Of a stretch of DNA of 64,000 bases, positions 9,672 through 19,448 are shown in pieces. The translations under genes and the position numbers were made by a program. The notes under the pieces are model-generated. The model searched no databases and was not told the origin of the DNA. It was given only the letters and a program-made list of their open reading frames with translations. Each line of letters begins with the position of its first letter. Positions within the stretch are counted from its first letter, which is position 1. The stretch covers positions 62,001-126,000 of the forward strand of contig NZ_JADILO010000008.1 in assembly GCF_015278125.1 (NCBI RefSeq). Direction: 5' to 3'. The DNA comes from Vibrio fluminensis. Lineage in GTDB: Bacteria > Pseudomonadota > Gammaproteobacteria > Enterobacterales > Vibrionaceae.

Positions 9672-10556
9672 GTGTTTTCTTTTGAACATTTGGCGGCATT
9701 TTGCGCAACGGTAGAAACGGGTAGTTACAGTCAGGCAGCACGTAGGCTAGGTAAGGACCGAACCACGTTACGTGAGCAAGTTAAAGCGTTGGAAGATAGT
9801 TATGCGCTGACTTTGTTTACAATTGAAGGCAAAAAGGCGCTGCTCACTCCAGCAGCCCAAGAGTTATATAAACAAGCCAAATTGTTGGTCATTAACAGTC
9901 AGCAGCTCAATAATCGTATGCTGAATAGTTACAAGCAGGAGCTGAGTTATTTCGATATTTACCATGATGTCATGCTTTCTCCTCAACGGATTGCTCGCCT
10001 CGATCGAATGATCGTGGAAAGATTGCCAAATTTGAGAGTTAACTGGTTACATCGAAAAAGAGAAGATGTACTGCAAACCATTACAGATAATCACCACCAT
10101 CTCGCTTTGTTGCAGTATCGTCTGGTTAATCTTCCTCAGCACTCGGTGCGTTTTATTAATTTAGCGAGTGATGAGTTTGCTTGCTATTGTAATCCCCACT
10201 TTCACCTAGCATTGACTGATACGGTGGAGCTAGGGGAGTTACAACTGGCTAAGCAATTTATCAGTGAGGACCACTTTAACAATATGCCGGAGCTGCTTGC
10301 TGTTTCGAGTAACATTCGCGTAATCAGCCAGTCCGACGTGCTGCTTGAGTTGTTAAAAAGAGATGGTTGGGCGATTTTAAGTCAAGAAGCGGCGGCGCCC
10401 TTATTAAAGCGCGGAGAGCTTGTGAGGCTTAATGTGCACGAATTGATTAAAGCATTAACTTTGGGTTTTGCGTTTTACTATTCTACTGCTATTGCGGACT
10501 CACAAGAAATAGCGATATTAGTCAACATATTGCGCGATGAAATGGTTCTATCGTAA
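9672..10556 (+). CDS. LysR-family transcriptional regulator
   Basis: This 294-residue regulator has an N-terminal LysR winged helix (FEHLAAFCATVETGSYSQAARRLGKDRTTLREQVKALE, residues 4-41) and a C-terminal region that is divergent for a LysR effector domain. Translation starts at a GTG with a strong GGGAGG box 5 bases upstream. It is divergent from the broken amidohydrolase across a 186-bp intergenic region, the usual arrangement in which a LysR protein controls its neighbour. If the amidohydrolase is truly inactive, the regulator may have lost its local target. The ligand is unknown. Confidence 0.88.
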   Translation: MFSFEHLAAFCATVETGSYSQAARRLGKDRTTLREQVKALEDSYALTLFTIEGKKALLTPAAQELYKQAKLLVINSQQLNNRMLNSYKQELSYFDIYHDVMLSPQRIARLDRMIVERLPNLRVNWLHRKREDVLQTITDNHHHLALLQYRLVNLPQHSVRFINLASDEFACYCNPHFHLALTDTVELGELQLAKQFISEDHFNNMPELLAVSSNIRVISQSDVLLELLKRDGWAILSQEAAAPLLKRGELVRLNVHELIKALTLGFAFYYSTAIADSQEIAILVNILRDEMVLS

Positions 10557-10570
10557 TTAAGGTATAAAAA

Positions 10571-10597
10571 AACCGGCGCAAGCGCCGGTTTTTTTAT
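10571..10597. terminator. Bidirectional terminator
   Basis: A perfect 9-bp arm pair rich in GC (10571-10579 with 10582-10590) has A- and T-runs on both sides. It serves the convergent LysR gene and deaD. Confidence 0.92.
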
Positions 10598-10601
10598 TTG
10601 A

Positions 10602-12662
10602 TTAGTCTTCGTTACGACGACCATGACCACGTTCACCACGGTGGTTACCACGATGATCGCCACCACGGTTACGGTCGAAACGACGCTCGCCACCTTCGCG
10701 GTTGCCACCTTCACGGTTACCGCGGTAGCCACCTTCGCGGTTGCCGCCTTCACGGTTACCACGGTAGCCGCCTTCGCGGTTGCCACCTTCACGGTTACCA
10801 CGGTAGCCGCCTTCACGGTTGCCATCGCGGTTACCACGGTAGCCACCTTCACGGTTGCCATCACGGTTTCCACCTTCGCGGTTACCACGGAAGCCACCTT
10901 CGCGGTTGCCACCTTCACGGTTGCCACGGAAGCCACCATCACGACGACCGCCGTCACGACGACCACCTTCACGGCGACCACGAGGTTCGCGGAAATCATC
11001 AAAGTCACAGACTACTGCGCCTACGTCTTTTTGACGGATACGTAGTTTGCTTAGTTTACCAGCAGTTTCTGAGTCCATCGCTTTAGGAAGCTGAACGTAA
11101 GTTTGACCTTGGTCTAGTTTGATAGCACCGATAGAACCTTTAACTAGGCCTAGTTCGTTTGCTAGTGCACCAACGATGTCTTTAACTTGAACGCCTTGCT
11201 CACGACCAACTTGCAATTGGTAAGTATCCCAATCTTGCGTGTTGAAGCTACGGCCACCTTCACGACGAGCGCCATCACGGCCACCTTCGCGACGGTCTTG
11301 ACGACGTTGCTTATCACGAGCAATTGCTTCAACCATTGGGTCTTCGCCAATGTAGAACAATGGACGCTTGCCTTGTTGACGTTTAAGAAGAATCGCAGCA
11401 AGAGTTGAAGAGTCAATCTCTAGAGTCTCTTGTAGCTTTTCAACTAGCTCAACAAATTTTTCTAGTGCTTTGTGTTCTTTTTCTGCTTCTAGCTCAGCAC
11501 CTAGTTTAACTAGACGTGCTTCAGCTACTGCGTCACGTAGAGGCAGTTGGATTTCTTCCATAGAAGACTTAGTTACGCGCTCGATAGTGCGTAGCATACG
11601 AATTTGGTTAGTGCGAACGAGAAGAATCGCTTTACCTTGACGTCCAGCACGGCCAGTACGACCGATACGGTGGATGTAAGATTCCACATCGAATGGGATA
11701 TCGTAGTTGAATACGTGAGTGATACGTGGAACATCAAGACCACGTGCCACAACGTCAGTTGCAACTAGGATGTCGATAACGCCATTTTTAATGTGATCAA
11801 CAGTGCGCTCACGTAGAGACTGAGGAATATCGCCGTGTAGTGCTGCTGCTTTGAAGCCGCGAGCAGATAGCCAATCAGCTAGGCGCTCAGTATCTTGACG
11901 AGTACGTACGAATACGATTGAAGCGTCAGTTTCTTCAGTTTCTAGTAGGCGAGACATTGCCTCGTCTTTCTCTACACCTTTAACAACCCAGAATTGCTGC
12001 TCTACTTTGTCTACAGTGTGGTTCTTACCTGCAACGTCAACCATTACAGGTTCACGTAGGAAGCGCTCAACAATGTTTTTCAGCATTGGAGGCATAGTTG
12101 CAGAGAAAAGAACGCGTTGTGCAGATGCAGGAGCGTGCTCCATAATTGCAGTTACGTCATCAACGAAGCCCATGTTAAGCATTTCATCAGCTTCATCTAG
12201 GATGAAGGTGTTTACTTCGTCAAGGTGTAGACGGTCACGGTTGATTAGGTCTTGAACACGGCCAGGAGTACCTACGATCACGTGAGCACCGTTTTTAAGA
12301 GCGCGCATTTGATCAACGATAGAAGTACCACCGTAGATTTCTAGAACTTTAAGGCCAGAGATATTTTGACCTAGGTTCTTCATTTCTGCTGCAACCTGAA
12401 TCGCTAGCTCACGAGTTGGAGCAAGTACGATCGCTTGAGGTTTACGTTGAGAAAGATCGAGTTTGTTCAATAGCGGAAGAGAAAAAGCCGCTGTTTTACC
12501 TGTACCTGTTTGCGCTTTACCTAGAGCATCAGCACCGTCAAGAAGGTGCGGAATTGCCGCTGCTTGGATAGGAGTTGGAGAAACAAAACCCATGCTATCA
12601 AGAGCTGAAAGGATTGCGTCATTTAGTGCTAAATCACTAAATTGAATTACAGTATCTGTCAT
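10602..12662 (-). CDS. deaD: DEAD-box ATP-dependent RNA helicase DeaD/CsdA
   Basis: This protein of about 686 residues unwinds structured RNA, especially in ribosome assembly and mRNA decay in the cold. Visible motifs in order are a Q motif (PTPIQAAAIP), Walker A AQTGTGKT, PTRELAIQ, DEADEML, SAT, and HRIGRTGRAGR. A DbpA/CsdA-type RNA-binding domain then covers roughly residues 470-560, and an RG-rich basic tail follows. I place the start at the ATG at 12662 rather than at the longer frame start (12689), because MTDTVIQFSDLALND is the normal N-terminus. The tail is built of near-identical Asn-Arg-Glu-Gly-Gly blocks. rnb lies divergently upstream. Confidence 0.96.
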   Translation of the reverse strand: MTDTVIQFSDLALNDAILSALDSMGFVSPTPIQAAAIPHLLDGADALGKAQTGTGKTAAFSLPLLNKLDLSQRKPQAIVLAPTRELAIQVAAEMKNLGQNISGLKVLEIYGGTSIVDQMRALKNGAHVIVGTPGRVQDLINRDRLHLDEVNTFILDEADEMLNMGFVDDVTAIMEHAPASAQRVLFSATMPPMLKNIVERFLREPVMVDVAGKNHTVDKVEQQFWVVKGVEKDEAMSRLLETEETDASIVFVRTRQDTERLADWLSARGFKAAALHGDIPQSLRERTVDHIKNGVIDILVATDVVARGLDVPRITHVFNYDIPFDVESYIHRIGRTGRAGRQGKAILLVRTNQIRMLRTIERVTKSSMEEIQLPLRDAVAEARLVKLGAELEAEKEHKALEKFVELVEKLQETLEIDSSTLAAILLKRQQGKRPLFYIGEDPMVEAIARDKQRRQDRREGGRDGARREGGRSFNTQDWDTYQLQVGREQGVQVKDIVGALANELGLVKGSIGAIKLDQGQTYVQLPKAMDSETAGKLSKLRIRQKDVGAVVCDFDDFREPRGRREGGRRDGGRRDGGFRGNREGGNREGGFRGNREGGNRDGNREGGYRGNRDGNREGGYRGNREGGNREGGYRGNREGGNREGGYRGNREGGNREGGERRFDRNRGGDHRGNHRGERGHGRRNED
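10680..10975 (-). repeat. Coding tandem repeat in the deaD tail
   Basis: About 300 bases encode reiterated blocks of the type GNREGGNREGGYR, with a 39-bp main period and shorter 24-bp subunits. The DNA copies are almost identical, so slippage or recombination could change tail length between strains. The plus strand shows long open frames here only because the repeat is GC-rich and regular; these are not genes. Confidence 0.85.
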
Positions 12663-13024
12663 TGGGATCCCATTAACAAAAAAAAACAAAAGGTCCCACG
12701 AGCTCTACCAATTCCAATACCGATCCAGATTGAGCTGATTCCATTCAGATGCGGATAAGTGTTAAATCGCATCAAGCCGCTAGGGACATAAGGGATGCGG
12801 ATTATTCACCAAAAGCACAAAAAAAGCCAGAAAAAATTGAATTTCATCACAAAAATTTCTTCCAAATGGCAATTTTGACTCTTTTATCATCACAGAAGCG
12901 ACGATTTGCGTTGAAAGTGCTCAATTTTGCCAACGCGATCGGTTAACAAACGCGTGCTTTTTATAGATTGGCAGTATTGCGAATGCTATAGTGTGCGCAA
13001 TTTTACAAGTGATATAGAGTTAAG
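12663..13024. promoter_or_regulatory. Divergent deaD/rnb promoter region
   Basis: This 362-base region separates two divergent RNA-metabolism genes. On the plus strand an extended -10 element (TGCTATAGT, 12984-12992) sits about 32 bases before the rnb start. The deaD side leaves room for a leader of up to about 300 bases, as expected for a cold-induced gene. A 65-codon plus-strand frame in it (12749-12946) has no coding character. Confidence 0.5.
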
Positions 13025-15040
13025 ATGTTTCAAGACAACCCGCTACTGGCTCAGCTAAAGCAGCAAATCCAAGAAAACCTACCGAAGAAGGAAGGCACGA
13101 TCAAAGCAACAGAAAAAGGCTTTGGTTTCTTAGAAGTGGATAGCAAAACCAGCTTCTTTATTCCGCCACCGTACATGAAAAAATGTCTGCATGGCGATAA
13201 AGTTAAAGCGATCATCCGTACTGAAAATGAACGTGAAGTTGCAGAGCCGGAAGAGCTACTTGAACAAGGTTTAACTCGTTTCATTGGTCGTGTGAAAATG
13301 TTCAAAGGCAAACTGAATGTTGTTCCAGATCATCCGCAGTTGAAAAAACAATCACTAAAAGCAAAAGTGAAAAAAGGTCTGAATCCAAATGACTTTGCTG
13401 AAGGTGACTGGGTTGTTGCGCATCTTGTTTCTCACCCTTTAAAAGGCGATAACGGTTTCTTTGCGGAGATTGCTGAAAAGATCACGGATGCTGCTGATAA
13501 AATTGCACCTTGGTGGGTGACGTTGGCACAAAACGATTTGCCAAACAGCGAGCCTGCTGGTATCGACAATTGGGAAATCAAAGACGACGTTGATCTTGAA
13601 CGTGTCGATATGACGCATGTTCCGTTTGTCACTATCGATGGTGAATCAACCAAAGATATGGATGATGCGCTATTCGCTAAGAAGTTAGACAATGGCGATT
13701 TTGCTCTGACAATAGCCATTGCTGATCCGACTGCTTATATCACTCCTGATAGCGAGATGGACAAAGTAGCGCGAGAGCGCGGCTTTACTATTTACTTACC
13801 GGGTCGCAATATCCCAATGCTACCGCGAGATCTTGCCGATGAACTTTGTTCTTTGATGCAAGATCAAGTACGCCCAGCTTTATGTTGCACCGTGACTGTA
13901 AGTAAAGATGGCGTCATTGGCGATGATATTAAGTTCTTCGCGGCTAATATTAAGTCTCACGCTCGTTTGGCTTACGACCACGTATCGGATTGGCTTGAGA
14001 ATGGTGAGTCACCAGTGTGGCAACCAAGTGAAGAGATTGCGCAGATTGTTCGCGACCTTTACGAATTTTCATTGGCTCGTGCCGACTGGCGTGAAAACAA
14101 CGCAGTTGTATTCCCAGACCGACCAGATTACCGTTTCGAATTGAGTGAAGATAATGATGTTATCGCCATTCATGCCGATATGCGTCGTAGCGCAAACCGC
14201 TTGGTTGAAGAATCCATGATCACTGCCAATATTTGTGCGGGTAAAACATTGCGAGCAAGTTTTGGCTCAGGCGTGTTCAACCATCATGCGGGTATTAAAC
14301 CCGAGAAGATTGCTGAAGTTATCGAAATGGTGAACCCTGAAGGTGAATTACCATTTACTACTGAATCAATCGCAACGCTTGAAGGCTTTGCTGCATTGCG
14401 TCGTTGGTTAGGCGAGCAAGATAGCAGTTACTTCGATAATCGTATTCGTAAAATGCAGACCTATAGTGAGATTGGCAATCAGCCTCTACCTCATTTTGCA
14501 ATGGGGTTAGATATCTACGCTACGTGGACATCACCGATCCGTAAATACGGGGATATGATCAACCACCGAATGCTAAAAGCGCACATCTTAGGTAAAGAAC
14601 CGGTGCAACTGGCAGACGAAACTGTTGGTGAAGAGCTAGCGCTGCACCGTAGATATCACAATATGGCAGAGCGCAATGTTTCGGATTGGTTATATGCGCG
14701 CACTCTAGCCGATGAACCCGCGAAAGGTACGAAGTTCAATGCTGAGATCTTCGATATTAATCGTGCAGGTATGCGTGTCCGTCTACTGGAGAATGGTGCA
14801 GCCGCGTTTATTCCTAGTTCATTGATTATGGACAATAAAGAGCGAATCGAATGTAACGCCGACAATGGTAGCGTTTCAATCGACAAGCAAATCGAGTTCC
14901 GTTTAGGTGATACTTTGGAAATTGTATTGGCTGAGGTGAATCAAGAAACCCGTAGCTTAGTTGCTAAACCAACCGCAGTATTCGCACCACTTGAGGTTGC
15001 ATCGAATACTGATCAAGTAGCGGAAACACCAGCAGAGTAA
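13025..15040 (+). CDS. rnb: Exoribonuclease II
   Basis: This 671-residue protein degrades single-stranded RNA from the 3' end. The N-terminal cold-shock domain includes the segment [21 protein letters not shown] (around residues 28-48). The RNB catalytic domain carries the acidic cluster in [18 protein letters not shown] and the segment [14 protein letters not shown], and a C-terminal S1 domain follows. The length is slightly above E. coli RNase II (644). It is transcribed alone, with a strong terminator after it, and is divergent from deaD. The shared neighbourhood with a helicase fits joint RNA turnover. Confidence 0.95.
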   Translation: MFQDNPLLAQLKQQIQENLPKKEGTIKATEKGFGFLEVDSKTSFFIPPPYMKKCLHGDKVKAIIRTENEREVAEPEELLEQGLTRFIGRVKMFKGKLNVVPDHPQLKKQSLKAKVKKGLNPNDFAEGDWVVAHLVSHPLKGDNGFFAEIAEKITDAADKIAPWWVTLAQNDLPNSEPAGIDNWEIKDDVDLERVDMTHVPFVTIDGESTKDMDDALFAKKLDNGDFALTIAIADPTAYITPDSEMDKVARERGFTIYLPGRNIPMLPRDLADELCSLMQDQVRPALCCTVTVSKDGVIGDDIKFFAANIKSHARLAYDHVSDWLENGESPVWQPSEEIAQIVRDLYEFSLARADWRENNAVVFPDRPDYRFELSEDNDVIAIHADMRRSANRLVEESMITANICAGKTLRASFGSGVFNHHAGIKPEKIAEVIEMVNPEGELPFTTESIATLEGFAALRRWLGEQDSSYFDNRIRKMQTYSEIGNQPLPHFAMGLDIYATWTSPIRKYGDMINHRMLKAHILGKEPVQLADETVGEELALHRRYHNMAERNVSDWLYARTLADEPAKGTKFNAEIFDINRAGMRVRLLENGAAAFIPSSLIMDNKERIECNADNGSVSIDKQIEFRLGDTLEIVLAEVNQETRSLVAKPTAVFAPLEVASNTDQVAETPAE

Positions 15041-15069
15041 GCTTAATCAGCAGTACTGTAAAGATTGAG

Positions 15070-15107
15070 ATCCCCTAAATTGTGCAAACGATTTAGGGGA
15101 TTTTTTT
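15070..15107 (+). terminator. rnb terminator
   Basis: A perfect 11-bp stem (15070-15080 with 15091-15101) is followed by seven T residues. Confidence 0.92.
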
Positions 15108-15637
15108 ATGATTTAGCTCAACAACGGGCAACGTCAATTGATGTGAACGCGAGCCAAGAAATCGTCTTTTCTTGAAACTATCCATAGCACAACGTAAGGC
15201 ACTTCCGCTATTTTTACTCAGTGGCGTCAGGCTAGATAATTAAACTATCGTGCGGTTTGAGTATTCTGATTTTAAGATTAAAGCTCAAAACGTTTAGATA
15301 GAGATGAAAATATCTCAATATAAAAGATGATTCTGAATGGATTTATTGGCAATTTTAATAAAAACAATGACTTGAAATTAATTTATGGTTGTTAATAGGA
15401 TTTATCAAGTTAATTAACTTGGTGATAAAAAATGCGATTCTTGTCGCAATGTGGTTGCTTTCTGTAAAGTATTGATACACACTACGATTGTTGGTTGAGG
15501 TTCTAAGGCATTACAGAATTATCGTCGAGTGTACGAGGTTTGATTAGCAATTAGTTCCAAACCTAAAAGATTGTCCAAGCCTTATTTATTCTTGATTGTC
15601 GGAGGAGACTAAATCTTGAATAGATGAGGTTATAACA

Positions 15638-15682
15638 ATGATAAAGGCGACCTTACGGCCGCCACTTGTATTGCTTGCTTAA
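15638..15682 (+). CDS. Possible 14-residue leader peptide
   Basis: ATG at 15638, preceded by GAGG with an 8-base gap, opens the frame MIKATLRPPLVLLA and then a stop. It lies inside the candidate transcript that ends at 15817. It has no regulatory codon run I recognise, and no structural gene follows on the same strand, so it may be chance. Confidence 0.2.
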   Translation: MIKATLRPPLVLLA

Positions 15683-15791
15683 CGTTCTTGGTTTGGCCGC
15701 CGATCAGTTAAGTAACATACAAATTTGGTGTTACGCATAGCTGGCTGTTAGCTAGATTCCTTACTTTCACAACTAACAGTTTTTGTAACCT

Positions 15792-15817
15792 GCCTGAGTT
15801 TAAGCTCAGGCTTTTTT
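15792..15817 (+). terminator. Isolated rho-independent terminator
   Basis: A 7-bp GC-rich stem with a six-base loop is followed by a T-run. No annotated plus-strand gene lies between it and rnb, whose own terminator is 690 bases upstream. Confidence 0.8.
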
Positions 15818-16015
15818 ATTTTTGATGTCTACACACTTCACCTTAATTCGAGGTGAACGTTTGCGTGCAGGTTCATAATAAAGATACAGCCTCTTCAGAT
15901 GTAGGTTCGACAGTATGGAATGCGATGAAGTACGCATAAACGATTGATATCTGTGTAGTTGAGTGAAAACTAGGGGGAAATAATTGCGATTTAATCGGTT
16001 TTTGGACGCTAGGCT

Positions 16016-16261
16016 TTAAAGCTCTCGGCTAGAGGGTGCACAACCAAGATATTGTAATAGAACATAAAGACTTTCTTGAGAAAGTGCTACGCGTCGAAAT
16101 AGATCGGCAAACACAGCGTCCCCGCCAAAACATGCTTGAATGTAATGATTGATTTGTTGGTCATCATATCCTTCAACGTACATGGTTCTTACCCATTGAT
16201 ACTCAACCGATTTGGTGTTGACTAGGGTGTTTTCATCCAGTGTTGTATCTTTGACAGCCAA
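16016..16261 (-). CDS. Small hypothetical protein (81 aa)
   Basis: This soluble 81-residue protein of unknown function has a natural-looking composition (QWVRTMYVEGYDDQQINHYIQACFGGDAVFADLFRRV). The start is a TTG with AGGAT about 8 bases upstream. No signal peptide, membrane segment or known motif is visible. The central part could form two or three short helices. It is monocistronic in a sparse region. I take it as real because of its ribosome-binding site and amino acid usage, but no family can be named. Confidence 0.6.
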   Translation of the reverse strand: MAVKDTTLDENTLVNTKSVEYQWVRTMYVEGYDDQQINHYIQACFGGDAVFADLFRRVALSQESLYVLLQYLGCAPSSREL

Positions 16262-16403
16262 GCTTCGATCCTTTTAGAACATTAAGAAGTTTGGATTTAA
16301 TCAAATATTGATGAAAGAAAAATGACAATACGTAAACTTTGACTCAGTTTTAGCAGGCTGCCATGATTCGCAGCCATTCATTTGGTCGAGTAATAACGTT
16401 CTG

Positions 16404-16889
16404 TTATTTGAGGTATTTGACGTGTGCTTGCATCTCTTCGCCAATTTGCTTGCGCATATTCATTAGGCGTATTGCGGACTCGCGTAACTCAATATCTTCC
16501 GGCTGAGTTGGCACCCATTCAGGAACTTGAGTTGGCTTCCCTTGTTCATCTACTGCTACCATGATAACGATACAGTGAGTCGTTAGGCGATTGGCCAATT
16601 CTTTGGGATCGCTAGCTTGCACATCAATGGCAATATGCATAGAGCTGCTTCCGGTATAAATAACTTTGGCACTAACCTCGACAAGGTTGCCAACGTGGAT
16701 TGGAGAGACAAAGCGGATACCGCCGGCATACGCTGTGATACAGTACTTACCACTCCAACCCGCAGCACACGCGTAAGCTGCTAGGTCAATCCATTTCATG
16801 GCTGCGCCACCATGAACTTTACCACCAAAGTTGACATCACTTGGTTCAGCTAAGAAGCGTAAGGTTACTTCTCGTTGTTGCTTGCTCAT
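16404..16889 (-). CDS. Hotdog-fold acyl-CoA thioesterase
   Basis: This protein of about 161 residues belongs to the YciA/BACH-type acyl-CoA thioesterases, which hydrolyse acyl-CoA to free acid and CoA in the cytoplasm. The N-terminal segment DVNFGGKVHGGAAMKWIDLAAYACA holds the hotdog helix and the family substrate-site pattern. SPIHVGNLVEVSAKVIYTGSSSMHIAIDV forms the following strands. I start at the ATG at 16889, which has a strong AAAGGAG box, rather than at the frame opening 33 codons earlier. Substrate chain length is not predictable. Confidence 0.88.
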   Translation of the reverse strand: MSKQQREVTLRFLAEPSDVNFGGKVHGGAAMKWIDLAAYACAAGWSGKYCITAYAGGIRFVSPIHVGNLVEVSAKVIYTGSSSMHIAIDVQASDPKELANRLTTHCIVIMVAVDEQGKPTQVPEWVPTQPEDIELRESAIRLMNMRKQIGEEMQAHVKYLK

Positions 16890-17039
16890 CGCTTCACTCC
16901 TTTGATTCTTAAGTATTGTTATTACCCATACAATATCGCACCTAGAACAGAGTCTGGGATATTGTTTTGGTTTACATAAATATAACAATACTTTAGCTAA
17001 AGGATCTATTGCTAGTGTCGCAAACCCGTTGGTTGGTTT

Positions 17040-17252
17040 CTACTTTCGTACTTCTTCGAATTCACCCTCAATAACGTGAGCGTTATTTGTTGCTGGTTGA
17101 GCTTGGGAAAATTGCGCTTTTTCTGCTGCTTTTACCAGTCTTCTACCCGTGATAGCACCTAGGATAGTCAATGGTATTGCAATTAAAAGGCTACCGATTA
17201 GAACGAAGAAGCCAGTGATTAAAGCGATAAATGTTGTTAATACACGAGTCAT
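17040..17252 (-). CDS. Small inner-membrane protein (70 aa)
   Basis: This 70-residue protein has a hydrophobic stretch from about residue 5 to 36, probably two tight transmembrane segments or one long hairpin. A GRR motif and a charged cytoplasmic tail ending IEGEFEEVRK follow. An AGGAA-type box precedes the ATG. No family or function is recognised. It stands alone between the thioesterase and gap genes on the same strand. Confidence 0.65.
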   Translation of the reverse strand: MTRVLTTFIALITGFFVLIGSLLIAIPLTILGAITGRRLVKAAEKAQFSQAQPATNNAHVIEGEFEEVRK

Positions 17253-17384
17253 ACTTGTTTCCTCATTGATTGTTCAGTCGTTGTAAAGTGCTTAAAAAAG
17301 AATTGACGACGAATGAGTGTAACTAGAATAAGTCAGAGTAGATGAATCGAAGATGAATGTGAAGTTCAGTAACAGTAAGTTTGT

Positions 17385-17412
17385 GTAAAAAAGCCGCCTC
17401 AATCGAGGCGGC
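17385..17412 (-). terminator. Terminator of the gap-like gene
   Basis: A perfect 8-bp GC-rich stem (17393-17400 with 17405-17412) is followed on the minus strand by six T, 76 bases past the gene end. Confidence 0.88.
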
Positions 17413-17487
17413 AAAGTCAGAGCGTTTACCCCTTCCGATATAAGTCGGTTAGGGCAATTTATAATCGTTATGTTGTGGAGTCATTTA

Positions 17488-18918
17488 TTAAGGCAGTGTT
17501 CTATAACGCACGCCCATCATTTGTTCCATGCAGTGTACAACCTGGCAGCTATAACCAAACTCGTTGTCATACCAGATGTACAATACACAACGTTTGTCTT
17601 GTGCAATGGTTGCCGCGCCGTCAACCACACCAGCGAAACGAGATCCAACTAGGTCAGTCGAGACGACTTCAGTTGAATCAGTGTAATCGATTTGACCAGC
17701 AAGCTCTGAATTAAGCGCCATTTCACGTAGGTAAGTGTTTAGTTCATCACGCTCTACGGTATTGTTGAGATTAAGGTTTGCTACTGCCATAGACACATTA
17801 GGTGTCGGAACGCGAATGGCATTGCCTGTTAGCTTTCCGGCAAGTTCAGGTAGAGCTTTAGAGACCGCTTTGGCTGCGCCTGTTGATGTCAGTACCATAT
17901 TCAACGATGCGCTACGACCACGACGCTCCCCACTGTGGAAGTTATCGATCAGATTTTGATCGTTAGTGAATGAGTGGACCGTCTCAATATGGCCAGAATC
18001 AATACCATAACGGTCGTTGAGTGCCTTGAGCACCGGCGTGATAGCGTTAGTTGTGCAACTCGCAGCGGAGATAATCGTATCTTCCGGCTGGATTACTTGT
18101 TCATTAACACCAAAGACTACATTCTTGATATCGCCTTTGCCTGGCGCCGTTAGAAGAACTTTTTGTGCACCCTTAGAGCTTAAGTGTTTGCTTAGTCCTT
18201 CTGTATCGCGCCAAACGCCTGTGTTGTCAACGATTAGCGCATCATTAATACCGAACTGAGTGTAATCCACATCTTCTGGTTGATTCGCGTAGATGACTTG
18301 AATGTAGTTGCCGTTAGCAATGATGGCTTTGCGTTCTTCATCAACAACAATGCTACCGTTGAATTGTCCGTGCACCGAATCGCGGCGCAGTAGACTAGCG
18401 CGTTTTTGTAGGTCGCCGTTCTTACCACCTCGAACCACAATTGCTCGAAGACGCAATGGGTAGCCCGGACCACTCTTTTCAACCAGTAAGCGAGTCAATA
18501 GACGGCCAATACGACCAAAGCCGTAAAGCACTACATCTTTAGGTGTACCGACACCTTCGCCATTCATAGCAGGAACGAGTGCCGAATGAAGAAAGTCTTT
18601 TAGTGCGTGTGCATCGTCATGAGCTTGCCAGTATTTATCGGCTAACTGGCCAATATCTATCTTACATGGCGACAAAGGCATATCAGCTAGCGCTTGAATA
18701 AGAGGTAAGGTCTGAGTTGGGGTGAGTGCGATACCACTGTAGTGGCGAGATAGTCGGTGAGTTTTAATGATATCGATAGTGGCTGCGTTAACGAGGGTTT
18801 TGCCGAACAGTAGAACTTCTACGCCTTTTTGACGGTAAAGTTGACCGAGGATAGGAGAAATAGTTTCAGCAATTGTTTGGTTCGTTTGCCAGTCAAGAAG
18901 ATGTTTTTCAGGACTCAT
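17488..18918 (-). CDS. Glyceraldehyde-3-phosphate dehydrogenase, long form
   Basis: This protein of about 476 residues has a Rossmann NAD(P) site (VLYGFGRIGRLLTRLL) and the catalytic loop SAASCTTNAITPVLK, with the active cysteine and its downstream histidine region. It is about 140 residues longer than classical GapA because of an N-terminal extension that precedes the Rossmann domain. This marks a separate subgroup found in vibrios and relatives. The likely reaction is oxidative phosphorylation of glyceraldehyde 3-phosphate or its reverse; the extension may alter cofactor preference or regulation. I start at MSPEKHLLDW (18918); a GTG at 18957 is in frame but lacks a ribosome-binding site. 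Confidence 0.88.
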   Translation of the reverse strand: MSPEKHLLDWQTNQTIAETISPILGQLYRQKGVEVLLFGKTLVNAATIDIIKTHRLSRHYSGIALTPTQTLPLIQALADMPLSPCKIDIGQLADKYWQAHDDAHALKDFLHSALVPAMNGEGVGTPKDVVLYGFGRIGRLLTRLLVEKSGPGYPLRLRAIVVRGGKNGDLQKRASLLRRDSVHGQFNGSIVVDEERKAIIANGNYIQVIYANQPEDVDYTQFGINDALIVDNTGVWRDTEGLSKHLSSKGAQKVLLTAPGKGDIKNVVFGVNEQVIQPEDTIISAASCTTNAITPVLKALNDRYGIDSGHIETVHSFTNDQNLIDNFHSGERRGRSASLNMVLTSTGAAKAVSKALPELAGKLTGNAIRVPTPNVSMAVANLNLNNTVERDELNTYLREMALNSELAGQIDYTDSTEVVSTDLVGSRFAGVVDGAATIAQDKRCVLYIWYDNEFGYSCQVVHCMEQMMGVRYRTLP

Positions 18919-19448
18919 TGAACTTAGGACCTTTTCACGTTTGGGTTGAGCTTCCACTCCAACGAAATAGATATTTGGAGTAGTGAATTTGTTGTAATTT
19001 TTATGTGGCGGAAGTGTAAAGGTCGAATGCTTATTCTGCTAGGAAAATTAAATCTTGTTTTATCTTAGTTTTTTCAACTAATTATGGCCGATTACCGATT
19101 GGTTTTTGCGCTAAAAAGAGGATTGACTTTTAGAATTTGACGAGCTTATTTTTTTATTAAAAATACTGATTCGACCTTTTTAGTGTAATGAAGGAAATAA
19201 TTGCTCAATTAAGTGTGATTTAATTTAAGTTTTCAACATGTTTGGTAATAGCTGGGGTATGAAAAAATAGATAAGAAGGAATTTTTGTCACCAGAGAGCG
19301 TTTATGGAAGATGGTTTGGTTCGTGATGGTCTATATATGCGATCGACATCACTATGTAATGCGCAATAAACCTTACTAGTGATGAACACGAGTGAATGAA
19401 TAGGTTAAAAGAAGAGATTGCGCTGCGGGCAACACAGCGCATTAACTA
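18919..19448. other. AT-rich intergenic region
   Basis: About 530 bases upstream of the gap-like gene and downstream of the deaminase gene. A 6-bp inverted repeat at about 19420-19440 could weakly terminate the deaminase transcript on the minus strand. No reading frame or RNA is recognised. Confidence 0.5.

Larger units (their letters stand above)
15600..15817 (+). ncRNA. Candidate small RNA or orphan leader ending in a terminator
   Basis: An isolated rho-independent terminator (stem 15792-15798 with 15805-15811, then six T) ends a stretch with no upstream gene on its strand. Within it, GGCGACC (15646-15652) can nearly pair with GGCCGCC (15657-15663). Ribosome-binding-like boxes precede two tiny frames (a 3-codon TTG frame and a 14-codon frame). 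The boundaries are uncertain and I do not recognise an RNA family. Confidence 0.35.
15108..16015. other. Long intergenic region with no confident gene
   Basis: This stretch of about 900 bases has no long reading frame. It contains a 7-bp hairpin at 15536-15564, a purine-rich GGAGGAGA box at 15601, a very short frame at 15638-15682 and a clear terminator at 15792-15817. The last 200 bases before the minus-strand gene at 16016 show nothing I can name. Confidence 0.6.

Noticed and set aside
10598..11086. Long plus-strand frames opposite the deaD tail (His/Gly- and Thr/Val-rich)
   Set aside because: They arise only because the coding repeat of deaD lacks stops in several frames; composition is repetitive and not protein-like.
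12749..12946. 65-codon frame between deaD and rnb
   Set aside because: It overlaps the divergent promoter and leader region and has no coding character.
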